From contig CAXTHM010000091.1 of assembly GCA_964244115.1 (NCBI GenBank), positions 1 through 13,272 on the forward strand: DNA of 13,272 bases, in the 5' to 3' direction. The stretch comes from CADCWK01 sp964244115. GTDB lineage: Bacteria > Chloroflexota > Chloroflexia > Thermomicrobiales > UBA6265. This document shows positions 1 through 7,220 of this stretch, piece by piece. Position numbers and translations under genes: made by a program. The first letter of the stretch is position 1. Each line of letters starts with the position of its first letter. The notes under the pieces are model-generated. The model saw nothing but the letters and a program-made list of their open reading frames with translations, did not search any database and was not told the DNA's origin.

Positions 1-87
1 CGGGCATGGTTCCAGCCTACTCTCGGCAGTCAACTCCTGTGAGACCCGCTCTAGCCGGACCGACCCTGATCTCCCTTTCCCAAAGGC

Positions 88-123
88 AAAGCGGCCCATC
101 CCGGCTTCGGGGTGGGCCGCTTT
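88..123. terminator. Long perfect hairpin, probable intrinsic terminator
   Basis: Bases 88-98 (AAAGCGGCCCA) pair perfectly with 113-123 (TGGGCCGCTTT), and the helix continues by a G-T and three G-C pairs to a six-base loop. The A-run at the left foot and T-run at the right foot make it usable in both directions. No gene to its left is visible in the window, so it most likely ends an upstream plus-strand unit or acts as a barrier between that unit and the aminotransferase gene. The rest of 1-277 shows no convincing gene. Confidence 0.6.
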
Positions 124-253
124 CACGTCCGTTCTCGATCGATGGCAGAGCTAACGTCTTTGCTCACGCTGCCGTACAAGAGCACGGACCGTCGACCATC
201 TTCGAGTTGCCGGGCGGCTTGAGCGCCCGGTTCAAGGTGCCCGAGTGTTGGAG

Positions 254-296
254 GCCGGCCGGTAACGAAACACGCGCTCAGGCGCGTCCGGCCGGC
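254..296 (-). terminator. Hairpin over the aminotransferase stop codon
   Basis: Bases 272-277 (ACGCGC) pair with 282-287 (GCGCGT), leaving the TGA stop of the minus-strand aminotransferase (278-280) in the four-base loop. On the minus strand the stem is followed by GTTTCGTT, a short T-rich run. An outer pair, 254-262 with 288-296 (GCCGGCCGG / CCGGCCGGC), could extend the structure. It looks like an intrinsic terminator folded around the stop codon. The T-run is interrupted, so this is a structural inference. Confidence 0.45.
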
Positions 297-1408
297 GTCA
301 GGATGCCGGCGAAGAAGGTGTCGAGGCGGGCCAGCCCGGCCTCGATCGTCGCCGTCTCCGGCCCGGTGCCGAGCCGCAGGTAGCCGTCCAGCCCGAACAC
401 ATCGCCGGGGACGAGCAGGACGCTCTGCTCCTCGCGGATGCGGTGGACGAGGTCGGTCGAGTTCATCGGCAGGTCATAGCGGACGAAGACGGTGCCGGTC
501 GCGGCCGGGCGGGTGTAGGAGAGCAGGTCCGGGTGCTGACTGATCCAGCCGTCGACGATGTCGAGGTTGTGACCGAGCATCCGGCGGCTCCGGGCCAGGA
601 TCGCCTCGCGGCGCTCGGGCTGGAGGGCCAGGTCCGCGATCGCCTCGCTCAGCGCCCCGGTCGTGATCGACGTGTAGTCCTTGCGGCCCCACGCCGTCGC
701 GATCTCCGCCGCCGGCCCGACGATCCAGCCGATCCGCAGTCCGGGCAGCGCGTAGGCCTTCGACAGGCCCGACGTCACCACCGCTCGCTCGTAGAGGTCG
801 GCGAAGCTGGCCGACTCGGTGCCGCTGAACTCCGTCCCGCGGTAGACCTCGTCGGCGTGCAGCCAGAGCCCGTGTTGCCGGGCCAGTTCGACGATCTGCT
901 GCATCTGCTCCGGCGTCAGGACGCTGCCGGTCGGGTTGTTCGGGTGGCAGATCGAGATCATCCGGGTCCGCGGGGTGATCGCCGCGGCCAGTTCGTCGAG
1001 GTCCGGCACCCAACCGAGTTCCTCGCGGAGCGGGACGGCGACCGTCGTGACGCCCATCGCCCGGGCCCAGCCCCAGAGCTGGAGATAGTTCGGCGTGATC
1101 ACGACCAGCTCGTCGCCGGGCGCCAGCAGCGTCATCCCGAGGACGAAGATCGCCTCGGCCGACCCGTTGGTGACGAGGATGTTCCCACTGGTCCGGCCGG
1201 GGTAGAGCCCCGCCAGCGTCTCGCGCAGCGCGAGCGAGCCGTTGGTCCAGCCGTAGCCGAGGTCGATCTCCATGAGCCCCGCCCGCTCCTCGGCGGTGAG
1301 CAGACTGTTGAGGGAGTAGGGGTGGACGCCGCTGTCGGACAGGTTGATGTCGACGAGGTTCTCGTAGAGCGACTGGATCCGTTCGAGGGCGAACTCTTCG
1401 ATCTGCAT
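278..1408 (-). CDS. Class I/II PLP-dependent aminotransferase
   Basis: A 376-residue fold-type I aminotransferase, the usual length for the family. Visible family marks are the loop HPNNPTG (155-161), DEVYRG with the PLP-nitrogen Asp186 and Tyr189, SGLSKAYALPGLRIGW with the Schiff-base Lys217, and the substrate-carboxylate arginine late in the chain (within LRLGTGPE). The N-terminus (NLSDSGVHPYSL, 22-33) resembles a subgroup that includes capreomycidine synthase-like (VioD-type) enzymes, but I cannot assign the substrate. The ATG at 1406-1408 is preceded by GGAG five bases upstream. It is transcribed divergently from the ATPase gene at 1574, with 165 bases between them. The enzyme should be cytosolic. 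No biosynthetic partner lies beside it, so its pathway is open. Confidence 0.88.
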   Translation of the reverse strand: MQIEEFALERIQSLYENLVDINLSDSGVHPYSLNSLLTAEERAGLMEIDLGYGWTNGSLALRETLAGLYPGRTSGNILVTNGSAEAIFVLGMTLLAPGDELVVITPNYLQLWGWARAMGVTTVAVPLREELGWVPDLDELAAAITPRTRMISICHPNNPTGSVLTPEQMQQIVELARQHGLWLHADEVYRGTEFSGTESASFADLYERAVVTSGLSKAYALPGLRIGWIVGPAAEIATAWGRKDYTSITTGALSEAIADLALQPERREAILARSRRMLGHNLDIVDGWISQHPDLLSYTRPAATGTVFVRYDLPMNSTDLVHRIREEQSVLLVPGDVFGLDGYLRLGTGPETATIEAGLARLDTFFAGILTPAGRA

Positions 1409-1573
1409 GGTGGCTCCGGGTAGTCAGCGAGGATGGGTGTCGTGGCCGCATTCTACCGGGAACATCGTCCAGAATGAGCCGGTCGCTGGTCACGGCATCG
1501 GATTCTAGGACGATTCGGACCGATGTCGGGTCCGGCATCCGAGCATCCGCCAACCGAGGGGTGTGTTGTCGAT

Positions 1574-2374
1574 ATGACGCTGATCCGGTCGGTCGCGGTG
1601 CGTCCCACGGCGCGGGAGGAGCGCGGCTACCCGTTCGACCTGCCGCTGATCCGGTCGCTGCCGACGATCGACGTGTCCGCGCCAGTCACGTTCCTGGTCG
1701 GCGAGAACGGCTCCGGCAAGTCGACGCTGCTTGAGGCCATCGCGGCGTCGGTCGGCTCCGTCACGATCGGCGGGGCGCCGGCGGCGACCGACCCGACGCT
1801 GGCCCCAGCCCGGCGGCTGGCCGACTGCCTGACGGTGACCTGGACCCGCCGGACGCGGCTCGGCTTCTTTATGCGGGCCGAGGACTTCATCACCTGGACC
1901 CGGCAGTCCGGCGAGCTGCTCGGCGAGCTCGACGAGATCGCCGAGGCGGCGAAGGCCGACCAGAGCACGGGCGGCGGCGACTGGTGGCGGGCCTACGGGC
2001 TGGCGAAGGGAGAGCGGGCGGCGCTGGAGCGCAACCTGGGCGACGGATTCGATGCGAGGTCGCACGGCGAGTCGTTCCTCGACCTGTTCCAGCGGCGCCT
2101 CCGGGACGGTGGGCTGCACCTGCTGGACGAGCCGGAATCGCCGCTGTCGCCGCAGCGGCAACTGGCGCTGCTGGCGATGATCCGCGACACGGCCTCGCGC
2201 GGCGGCCAGTTCATCATCGCGACCCATTCGCCGATCCTGCTGGCCTGCCCCGGCGCGATGATCCTTCATCTAGATGATGGCGCGATCACCCCGACCCGCT
2301 ACGACGACGTCCCCAACGTCCGGCTGATGCGCGATTTCCTGCGCGACCCGGAGGCGTTCCTTCGGTATCTGTGA
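1574..2374 (+). CDS. Small AAA/ABC-type ATPase (COG3910-like)
   Basis: A 266-residue single-domain ATPase of the ABC/SMC-like superfamily. It shows Walker A GENGSGKS (43-50), a degenerate signature SHGES (163-167), Walker B LHLLDEPE (181-188) with Asp185 and catalytic Glu186, a D-loop-like SPLSPQRQ (189-196), and the switch histidine in ATHSP (His218). The opening IRSVAV followed by YPFDLPLIRSL is typical of stand-alone ATPases annotated only as 'AAA family ATPase'. There are no membrane segments, so it is not a classic transporter subunit on its own. I prefer the ATG at 1574, because GAGGGG lies 12 bases upstream and the family usually starts near the IRSV strand; an in-frame ATG at 1523 would add 17 residues. 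Its role is unknown; DNA repair, toxin-antitoxin-like or regulatory roles are all possible. Confidence 0.85.
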   Translation: MTLIRSVAVRPTAREERGYPFDLPLIRSLPTIDVSAPVTFLVGENGSGKSTLLEAIAASVGSVTIGGAPAATDPTLAPARRLADCLTVTWTRRTRLGFFMRAEDFITWTRQSGELLGELDEIAEAAKADQSTGGGDWWRAYGLAKGERAALERNLGDGFDARSHGESFLDLFQRRLRDGGLHLLDEPESPLSPQRQLALLAMIRDTASRGGQFIIATHSPILLACPGAMILHLDDGAITPTRYDDVPNVRLMRDFLRDPEAFLRYL

Positions 2375-2439
2375 CCGTCTATCGTTCGTCGAGGTCGCGG
2401 TTTCCGATGGGGCAGTCGATCGCGAACATCTCGCCTGAC

Positions 2440-2489
2440 GGCGATGGCCGCTGCGGCGGCCGGGCTCGCAAGCTTCGCCCCTACGAGAC
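2440..2489 (-). repeat. Dispersed 50-base repeat, copy A
   Basis: Read on the minus strand this matches 8132-8181 at 46 of 50 positions with no gaps. It contains the palindrome GGCCGC-CGCA-GCGGCC. Similarity continues more loosely downstream (a CAGGCGA-type stretch followed by GTTCGCG in both copies). Together with the diverged opposite-facing copy at 2551-2591 it forms an imperfect inverted repeat of about 150 bases that fills most of the gap between the ATPase gene and the minus-strand unknown gene. Confidence 0.85.
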
Positions 2490-2550
2490 AGGCGTCGCAT
2501 TGCCGAAATCAGGTGGTGACTGGACCGTCGGAGTGGCGCGGATCGTCGGG

Positions 2551-2591
2551 GTAGGGCTTGCCCCATCCGGGCTGCCGCAGCAGCCTTCGCC
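2551..2591 (+). repeat. Dispersed repeat, diverged copy C
   Basis: The right part of this stretch (2571-2591) matches the end of copies A and B at 18 of 21 positions and keeps the hairpin as GGCTGC-CGCA-GCAGCC. One C-G pair of the other copies has become T-A, so pairing is preserved. It faces copy A, giving a MITE-like or REP-doublet arrangement. Confidence 0.6.
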
Positions 2592-2637
2592 GCAACGCGA
2601 GACTGGCTGACCGTCAGGGCTGTCGAGGTGCTCGTCG

Positions 2638-3204
2638 TTACGCGAACGGGTCCCACGACGGTTGCTCCCCCCGGATCAGCCGGACGAGATCGGCGCCGGC
2701 CAGTGCCGCCATCAGGTGGTCGTCGCGCCCGCCGATGAGGTCGATGGGCGGGTGCGAGGCGCCATCGTCGAGACTCCCGAAGCCGGCGCTCCCGTCTCCG
2801 TCCGGGAAGATGGCACCGCTGGCCCGGAGCCACGGCGCCGGCCATGCGGCGAGGTCGGGGCGTTCTGACATCGCGCTGGCCTGGAGGTCGTCCGGGTCGG
2901 CGGATGGCCAGCCGGTGCCGAACGAGACGATCGCGAGGATCTTCAGCAGGGCCAGTGTCCGGAGATCGGCGTCGCTGCGCAGCTCGCGGTCCGGCCAGGT
3001 AAAGGGCATGTACTCCGGCCGCTGGTTCAGGGCCGCGACGAGGTCGGACCGGTCGATCCCGTCGGCGAACGTGAGCGACGAATCGGCCTTCCCCGGCAGC
3101 AGCGCCCGGTAGCTCACGATCGGCTTCGGGCGCTGCTCGCGGGGCAGCGTCGGTCCCATCGGGCTATAGCCGACCCAGCCGTTTCCATACTCGGTGATCT
3201 CCAT
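2638..3204 (-). CDS. Protein of unknown function
   Basis: A 188-residue soluble-looking protein that I do not recognise. It has no signal peptide or membrane helix. It begins MEITEYGNGWVGYSPMGP, has a short helical stretch around residues 78-95 (DADLRTLALLKILAIVSFGT), then a Gly/Asp/Pro-rich middle (99-160), and ends in WDPFA. The ATG at 3202-3204 is chosen because AGGAG lies nine bases upstream. An upstream ATG at 3306 would add 34 residues of low-complexity sequence without a ribosome binding site. It is convergent with the ATPase gene across the repeat block and divergent from ctaA. Coding status rests on the ribosome binding site, normal composition and the absence of a better frame. Confidence 0.6.
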   Translation of the reverse strand: MEITEYGNGWVGYSPMGPTLPREQRPKPIVSYRALLPGKADSSLTFADGIDRSDLVAALNQRPEYMPFTWPDRELRSDADLRTLALLKILAIVSFGTGWPSADPDDLQASAMSERPDLAAWPAPWLRASGAIFPDGDGSAGFGSLDDGASHPPIDLIGGRDDHLMAALAGADLVRLIRGEQPSWDPFA

Positions 3205-3406
3205 CGAATCGCGCTCCTGGGAAGCTGGGTCGGCTTCCACCTCATCCGATGCCCGCACCCGATGTTCGCCGCTTCCGGGATGGTGCGCGGGGACGCATTT
3301 CGGCACCTCGCCGGGCGGACGCGAGCCCCCCGACGTGGCAAGCTATGCGTGACGTTCGCGCGACCCGGTCCAGTGCTGGTCAGACGAGTATCCCAGAGGC
3401 AGACGT

Positions 3407-4438
3407 ATGGGCGAGCAGGCGAACCGGCATCCGATCAGACGACCGTTCTCCGCTCTCGGGCGGTTCTTCGAGTCGCACGTCCGTGCGCTCGCCATCGTCA
3501 CGGCGGTCGGCATGTTCCTCGTCCTGATCATGGGCGCCAACGTCACCGCGACCGGCTCCGGGGACGGCTGCGGCAACCACTGGCCGCTCTGCAACGGCAG
3601 TGTCCTGCCGGCCGACACCTTCGAGTCGGTGGTCGAGTACAGCCACCGCCTCGTGACCGGGGTCGAGGGCTGGCTGGTCGCCGCGACCGCGATCGGCGCC
3701 TGGCGGATCCGGCGACGGTTCCCGATCTTCCGCCTGCTCGTCCCGACGATGAGCGCCTTCCTCGTCATCCAGGCGCTGATGGGCGCGGCGGCGGTGAAGT
3801 GGCCGCAGTCCGACGAGGTGATGGCGCTCCACTTCGGTATCTCGCTTGTCTGCCTGGCGTCGGCGGCCCTGATCGCCCGGGTCGTGACCGAGGCGCGTCG
3901 CGACCGGACCCAGGACCATCTCCGGCTGGCGACGATGCGGGCCCGGAACGTCGCCCCGGCCGGCCTGCGCTGGCTGGCGGCGGGAGCCCTGATCTTCTCG
4001 GTCGTGACCGCCTACCTCGGCGCCTACGTCCGCCACACGAGCAGCGAGCTCGCCTGCCTCGGCTGGCCGACCTGCGAGGGGCAGGTCCTGCACAGCGTCT
4101 CCGGCCCGGCCGGCATCCACTACAGCCACCGGCTCTCGGCGGTCGTGATCACGCTGCTCGTCCTCGCGCTGCTCTGGTGGACGTACCAGCTCCGGCATGT
4201 CCGGCCGGACCTGTTCGGGATCGCCTGGATCGCCGGCGTCGTCGTCCTGCTCCAGTCGGTCGCCGGCGCGATGGTCGTCGTCAGCAACGTCCAGTTGCTG
4301 ACGACGCTGACCCACGCCGGGCTGATGGGCCTGTTCTTCGTCACGATGTGCGACCTCGTCCGCTGCACCTGGCCGGCCAGACGCCCGGCCGAGCGGGTCG
4401 CCATGCAGGTCTCGATGCCGCAGCCGGCCGGGGATTAG
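3407..4438 (+). CDS. ctaA: Heme A synthase, COX15/CtaA family
   Basis: A 343-residue integral membrane protein with about eight helices arranged as two similar four-helix halves, as in CtaA. It oxidises the C8 methyl of heme O to a formyl group, giving heme A for aa3-type cytochrome oxidase. Each half keeps its heme-ligand and loop marks: half one has the Cys pair Cys55 and Cys62 (GCGNHWPLC), VEYSHRL with Glu78 and His80, and His142; half two has Cys217 and Cys223, YSHRL with His241, and His303 in LTHAGLMG. The cytoplasmic link (160-186) is basic. The ATG at 3407 follows AGAGG by seven bases. No ctaB (heme O synthase) or oxidase subunit gene is next to it, so it stands alone here. Presence implies aerobic respiration. 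Confidence 0.92.
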   Translation: MGEQANRHPIRRPFSALGRFFESHVRALAIVTAVGMFLVLIMGANVTATGSGDGCGNHWPLCNGSVLPADTFESVVEYSHRLVTGVEGWLVAATAIGAWRIRRRFPIFRLLVPTMSAFLVIQALMGAAAVKWPQSDEVMALHFGISLVCLASAALIARVVTEARRDRTQDHLRLATMRARNVAPAGLRWLAAGALIFSVVTAYLGAYVRHTSSELACLGWPTCEGQVLHSVSGPAGIHYSHRLSAVVITLLVLALLWWTYQLRHVRPDLFGIAWIAGVVVLLQSVAGAMVVVSNVQLLTTLTHAGLMGLFFVTMCDLVRCTWPARRPAERVAMQVSMPQPAGD

Positions 4439-4550
4439 GGCGGTATCCACTGGCGTAACGTGGTGGCGAGCAGTCCCCACCCCCTCCCCGGCTCGTTTCG
4501 CGCTGCGGCGCTCATATGAAATCCGGATTGACGCTTGGTGCGTAACCGCA

Positions 4551-4631
4551 AGTGCATGTTGCTCCCCTCTCTGGGCACCTGCGAGCCGAAGCCGCTTCAG
4601 CGGGTGAGCGAGCAGGTGAGCCGGAGAGGGG
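4551..4631 (+). repeat. Intergenic hairpin repeat, second family, copy 1
   Basis: CCCCTCTC (4564-4571) pairs with GAGAGGGG (4624-4631), and inside it CACCTGC (4576-4582) pairs with GCAGGTG (4612-4618), giving a large hairpin downstream of ctaA. The left flank AGTGCATGTTGCTCCCCTC (4551-4569) and the inner CCGCTTCAGCGG (4592-4603) recur in opposite orientation at 11950-12011 with nearly the same spacing. The remainder of 4439-4863 holds a CCCC/TCCCC-rich run at 4475-4490 and no credible gene. Confidence 0.6.
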
Positions 4632-4863
4632 CCGGGTGAGAGGCCCGCTCCGCCACCGGACAAGACCCGATCAATGTGGTAACGCTGATAATGTGCGGAT
4701 TGCGGACCGAATGGCTATACTGCGGATACTCCTTATCGCCCCGTCATCATCGACAATCGAGCGCGAATCGGTGTCTCCGGGATCGCCGCTCTGGTGGGGG
4801 GACACGCACCGTATCGGTCGCCGGTGACATAGCGTCTGGCCCCACGGTATGGAAGAGCTGAAG

Positions 4864-5460
4864 ATGGACACCGATCTGGTCAGTACGGTCATCGCCGCCT
4901 CTTCGATGCTCATCGCGGTGATCGCGCTGGTCGGCAGCGTCGTCGCCATTCGCCGGTCTGGCCGCTCGATGGTGACCGTCGAGCGGTTCGTCGACGAGTC
5001 CCGTCGTCAGGCCGCCACCCAGCGCGACCTCTGGTCGCAGCCGCGCGCCGCCCGGGTGATGCTGCTCGGCGACCGGCTTGGCGTCTCGACCAGCATGGTC
5101 GAGGACTCGGGCGCCCTGACGCTGGTGCTGCGCAACGATGGGGACGCGCCGGCCAGCCACGTCAGGGTCGGGATGACGTACCCGACCGGCGCCTCGGTCC
5201 GGCCCCAGGCGCAGGGCGACCTCCAGCCCGGCAGCGAGGTGAGCTGCGAGTTCCCGCTCGACCACGCCCGGTTCGGGGAGGGCGAGTCCCGCGTCTTCAT
5301 GGTCGACGTCAGCTATCGGGACCGCAACGGGTTGATCGACCGCCTGATGCCCGTCCACCTGATCATGTCATGGGGGTCGGACGAGCTGCGCTACTTCCTC
5401 GGGCCGGTCGACCATACCGTCCAGCAGGTCGAGAATGCCGCTGCCGGCGGCCTAGCCTGA
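4864..5460 (+). CDS. Membrane-anchored protein, unknown function
   Basis: A 198-residue protein with one N-terminal hydrophobic helix (about residues 5-28, VSTVIAASSMLIAVIALVGS) followed by basic residues (IRRSGR), which suggests an anchored protein with its bulk in the cytosol. A short charged helix (40-57) leads to a beta-rich region (75-175) with TLVLRNDGDAPASHVRVG, a pattern like CARDB/immunoglobulin-type beta sandwiches in which a beta strand is followed by an Asn-Asp-Gly turn. I do not recognise the family. I chose the ATG at 4864 because GGAAGAG ends six bases before it; an in-frame ATG at 4849 lacks a ribosome binding site. It lies 238 bases ahead of eboD in the same direction, but nothing ties it to the ebo cluster. 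Confidence 0.65.
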   Translation: MDTDLVSTVIAASSMLIAVIALVGSVVAIRRSGRSMVTVERFVDESRRQAATQRDLWSQPRAARVMLLGDRLGVSTSMVEDSGALTLVLRNDGDAPASHVRVGMTYPTGASVRPQAQGDLQPGSEVSCEFPLDHARFGEGESRVFMVDVSYRDRNGLIDRLMPVHLIMSWGSDELRYFLGPVDHTVQQVENAAAGGLA

Positions 5461-5488
5461 TCCTGGAGTCCGGCTCGGTTGCCTATGT

Positions 5489-5505
5489 AAAACGCTTCGG
5501 GTTTT
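5489..5505 (+). terminator. Weak hairpin with T-run after the anchored protein gene
   Basis: AAAAC (5489-5493) pairs with GTTTT (5501-5505) around a small CTTCG-containing loop, 28 bases after the stop codon. The stem is short and A/T-rich at its foot, so it is only a candidate terminator. Confidence 0.25.
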
Positions 5506-5597
5506 CCGGAGGTCTATTCGTTCATAATGCGCTCAAGTCCCACATGTTCGGGGCCGGAGAGGTGTGAAATAGCGTCTCTGGGGACGAACGCCGCTTA

Positions 5598-5627
5598 CTG
5601 TCAATTCTTCCCGCTTGGGCTTAAGAT
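5598..5627 (+). promoter_or_regulatory. Candidate promoter of the ebo cluster
   Basis: CTGTCA (5598-5603) and TAAGAT (5622-5627) are separated by 18 bases and lie about 70 bases before eboD, in a locally less GC-rich stretch. Both hexamers match the housekeeping consensus only partly. An alternative -10-like CATAAT lies near 5524-5529. Confidence 0.3.
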
Positions 5628-5698
5628 ACCGGGAGACGATCAGGCCATCCGATCTGTGGCTGGCCCGGGTCGATCCGGAACCCCGGTGGACAGGAAGT

Positions 5699-6958
5699 AT
5701 GGAACAGCAGGCACTGGCGCCCATCGCCCAGACGGTCGACGTCAGGTATCAGTATCCGGTCATCTTCACGACGGACGTCTTCGCCGCCGACAACCCGACG
5801 CTGGCCGACCTCTGCGGCCGCAGCGACACCGGCTCTGCCTCCCGCGCCCTGGTCATCGTCGACCAGGGTATCCACGAGGCGTTCCCGTCCCTGGTCAGTG
5901 ACGTCGTCGCGTACTGCGAGCGCCACGCCGACACGCTGCGATTGGTCCGGCCACCGTTGGTCGTGGCCGGCGGCGAGGGCGTCAAGAACGACCACGCCAC
6001 CGTCGAGGCGATCCAGCGGGCGATCAACGACGGCGGCATCGACCGGCACAACTTCGTCATCGTCGTCGGTGGCGGTGCCGTCCTCGACATGGCCGGGTTC
6101 GCCGCCGGCACGGCCCACCGCGGGGTCCGCCTGATCCGGATCCCGACGACGGTCCTGTCGCAGAACGACTCCGGCGTCGGGGTCAAGAACAGCGTCAACA
6201 AGTTCGGCAAGAAGAACTTCCTCGGGACGTTCGCGCCGCCGTTCGCCGTGATCGACGACTTCGCCTTCCTGCGCGGGCTGCCGCAGCGCGAGTGGCTGGG
6301 CGGGACCAGCGAGGCGATCAAGGTCGCGCTGCTCAAGGACCCCGTCTTCTTCGATTTCATCGAGGATCATGCCGCCGCCCTGGTCGCCCGCGACGAGGAG
6401 GCGATGGGCTGGCTCGTCTACCGCTGCGCCCAACTCCACCTCACCCACATCGCGACCAGCGGCGACCCGTTCGAGTTCGGCTCGTCCCGGCCGCTGGACT
6501 TCGGCCATTGGTCAGCGCACAAGCTCGAGCAGCTCAGCGATTACCGGTGGCGCCACGGCGAGGCCGTCGCGATCGGGATCTGTCTCGATGTGACGTATGC
6601 CCAGCGCAGCGGCCTGATCTCGGCGGCGGTCCGGGACCGGATCGTCGGGCTGTTCCGGTCGCTCGGCCTGCCGACCTACGCCCCCGAACTGAGCGAGCAC
6701 CTTGGCGAGCCCGACAGTCCGCGCGATGTGCTGCGTGGCCTGAACGAGTTCCGCGAGCACCTCGGTGGGCAACTCACCATCATGCTCCTCCACGGCATCG
6801 GGCAGGGGTTCGAAGTCAACGAGATCGACCACGCGACCATGATCGACAGTATCGCGGTGCTCCGGGCGGAGACCGCGGCGATTCCCATGGAGGGACAGCA
6901 TGACCATCACCACGCTGGGAACGGGCGCGTGCCTGCTCTCGCAACAGCAACTGATTGA
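5699..6958 (+). CDS. eboD: EboD, dehydroquinate-synthase-like sugar phosphate cyclase
   Basis: A 419-residue member of the dehydroquinate synthase/sugar phosphate cyclase superfamily. NAD and phosphate-binding marks are GGEGVKN (91-97) and GGGAVLDMAGF (124-134), followed by RIPTTVLSQNDSGVGVKNS (148-166). The likely metal ligands are Glu205 (SEAIK), His270 (DFGHW) and His287 (HGEAV). The QNDSGVGVKN and DPFEFGSSRPLDFGHW stretches distinguish EboD-type and sedoheptulose-phosphate cyclase-like proteins from housekeeping AroB. The substrate and product are not established for the family. I start at the ATG at 5699 (AGGA just upstream, family-like start); an in-frame ATG at 5615 would add 28 residues. 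The last 19 residues, including HDHHHAGNG, overlap the next gene by 59 bases and look like a read-through tail beyond the normal end of the family. Confidence 0.9.
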   Translation: MEQQALAPIAQTVDVRYQYPVIFTTDVFAADNPTLADLCGRSDTGSASRALVIVDQGIHEAFPSLVSDVVAYCERHADTLRLVRPPLVVAGGEGVKNDHATVEAIQRAINDGGIDRHNFVIVVGGGAVLDMAGFAAGTAHRGVRLIRIPTTVLSQNDSGVGVKNSVNKFGKKNFLGTFAPPFAVIDDFAFLRGLPQREWLGGTSEAIKVALLKDPVFFDFIEDHAAALVARDEEAMGWLVYRCAQLHLTHIATSGDPFEFGSSRPLDFGHWSAHKLEQLSDYRWRHGEAVAIGICLDVTYAQRSGLISAAVRDRIVGLFRSLGLPTYAPELSEHLGEPDSPRDVLRGLNEFREHLGGQLTIMLLHGIGQGFEVNEIDHATMIDSIAVLRAETAAIPMEGQHDHHHAGNGRVPALATATD

Positions 6959-7220
6959 CCAGTACTTCATGGAGCACCGGGCCCAGATCCTGAACGTGGC
7001 CGCGTTCCTGGATCGGCTGGATCGTTCCATCGAGAAGAACGGCGAGGACGACTTCCGCCTGATCGCGCTGAAGCGGGCCCTGCACGAACTGACCAGCGCC
7101 GACGGCGAGCGGGTCGAGCGGATCCAGATGCTCCTGAGCGACCGGGACACGACGCTGCTCGACACCCTGGACCGCAAGGCGGCCTACGGCGCGTCGATCC
7201 GCGGATCGGAGGAACAGTAA
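6900..7220 (+). CDS. Small helical protein in the ebo cluster, unknown family
   Basis: A 106-residue acidic, mostly helical, soluble protein lying between eboD and eboB. The clearest segment is LIDQYFMEHRAQILNVAAFL (18-37), followed by DRLDRSIEKN and DDFRLIALKRALHEL (50-64). It has no signal peptide, metal motif or membrane helix. Expression is well supported: GGAGGG lies five bases before the ATG at 6900, and its stop overlaps the eboB start (TAATG). Characterised EboA proteins are about twice this length and I see no resemblance, so I do not call it EboA although it sits in the cluster. It may be a lineage-specific subunit or partner protein. Confidence 0.8.
   Translation: MTITTLGTGACLLSQQQLIDQYFMEHRAQILNVAAFLDRLDRSIEKNGEDDFRLIALKRALHELTSADGERVERIQMLLSDRDTTLLDTLDRKAAYGASIRGSEEQ

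Noticed and set aside
1..50. Possible minus-strand 5S rRNA fragment (GGGTCTC and GAGAGTAGG words)
   Set aside because: The spacing differs from 5S rRNA and none of the conserved 5' half is found to the right, so the resemblance is probably chance.
3380..4663. A 427-codon open frame antisense to ctaA
   Set aside because: It is rich in Arg, Asp and Gln with no family marks and lies opposite a clear heme A synthase.
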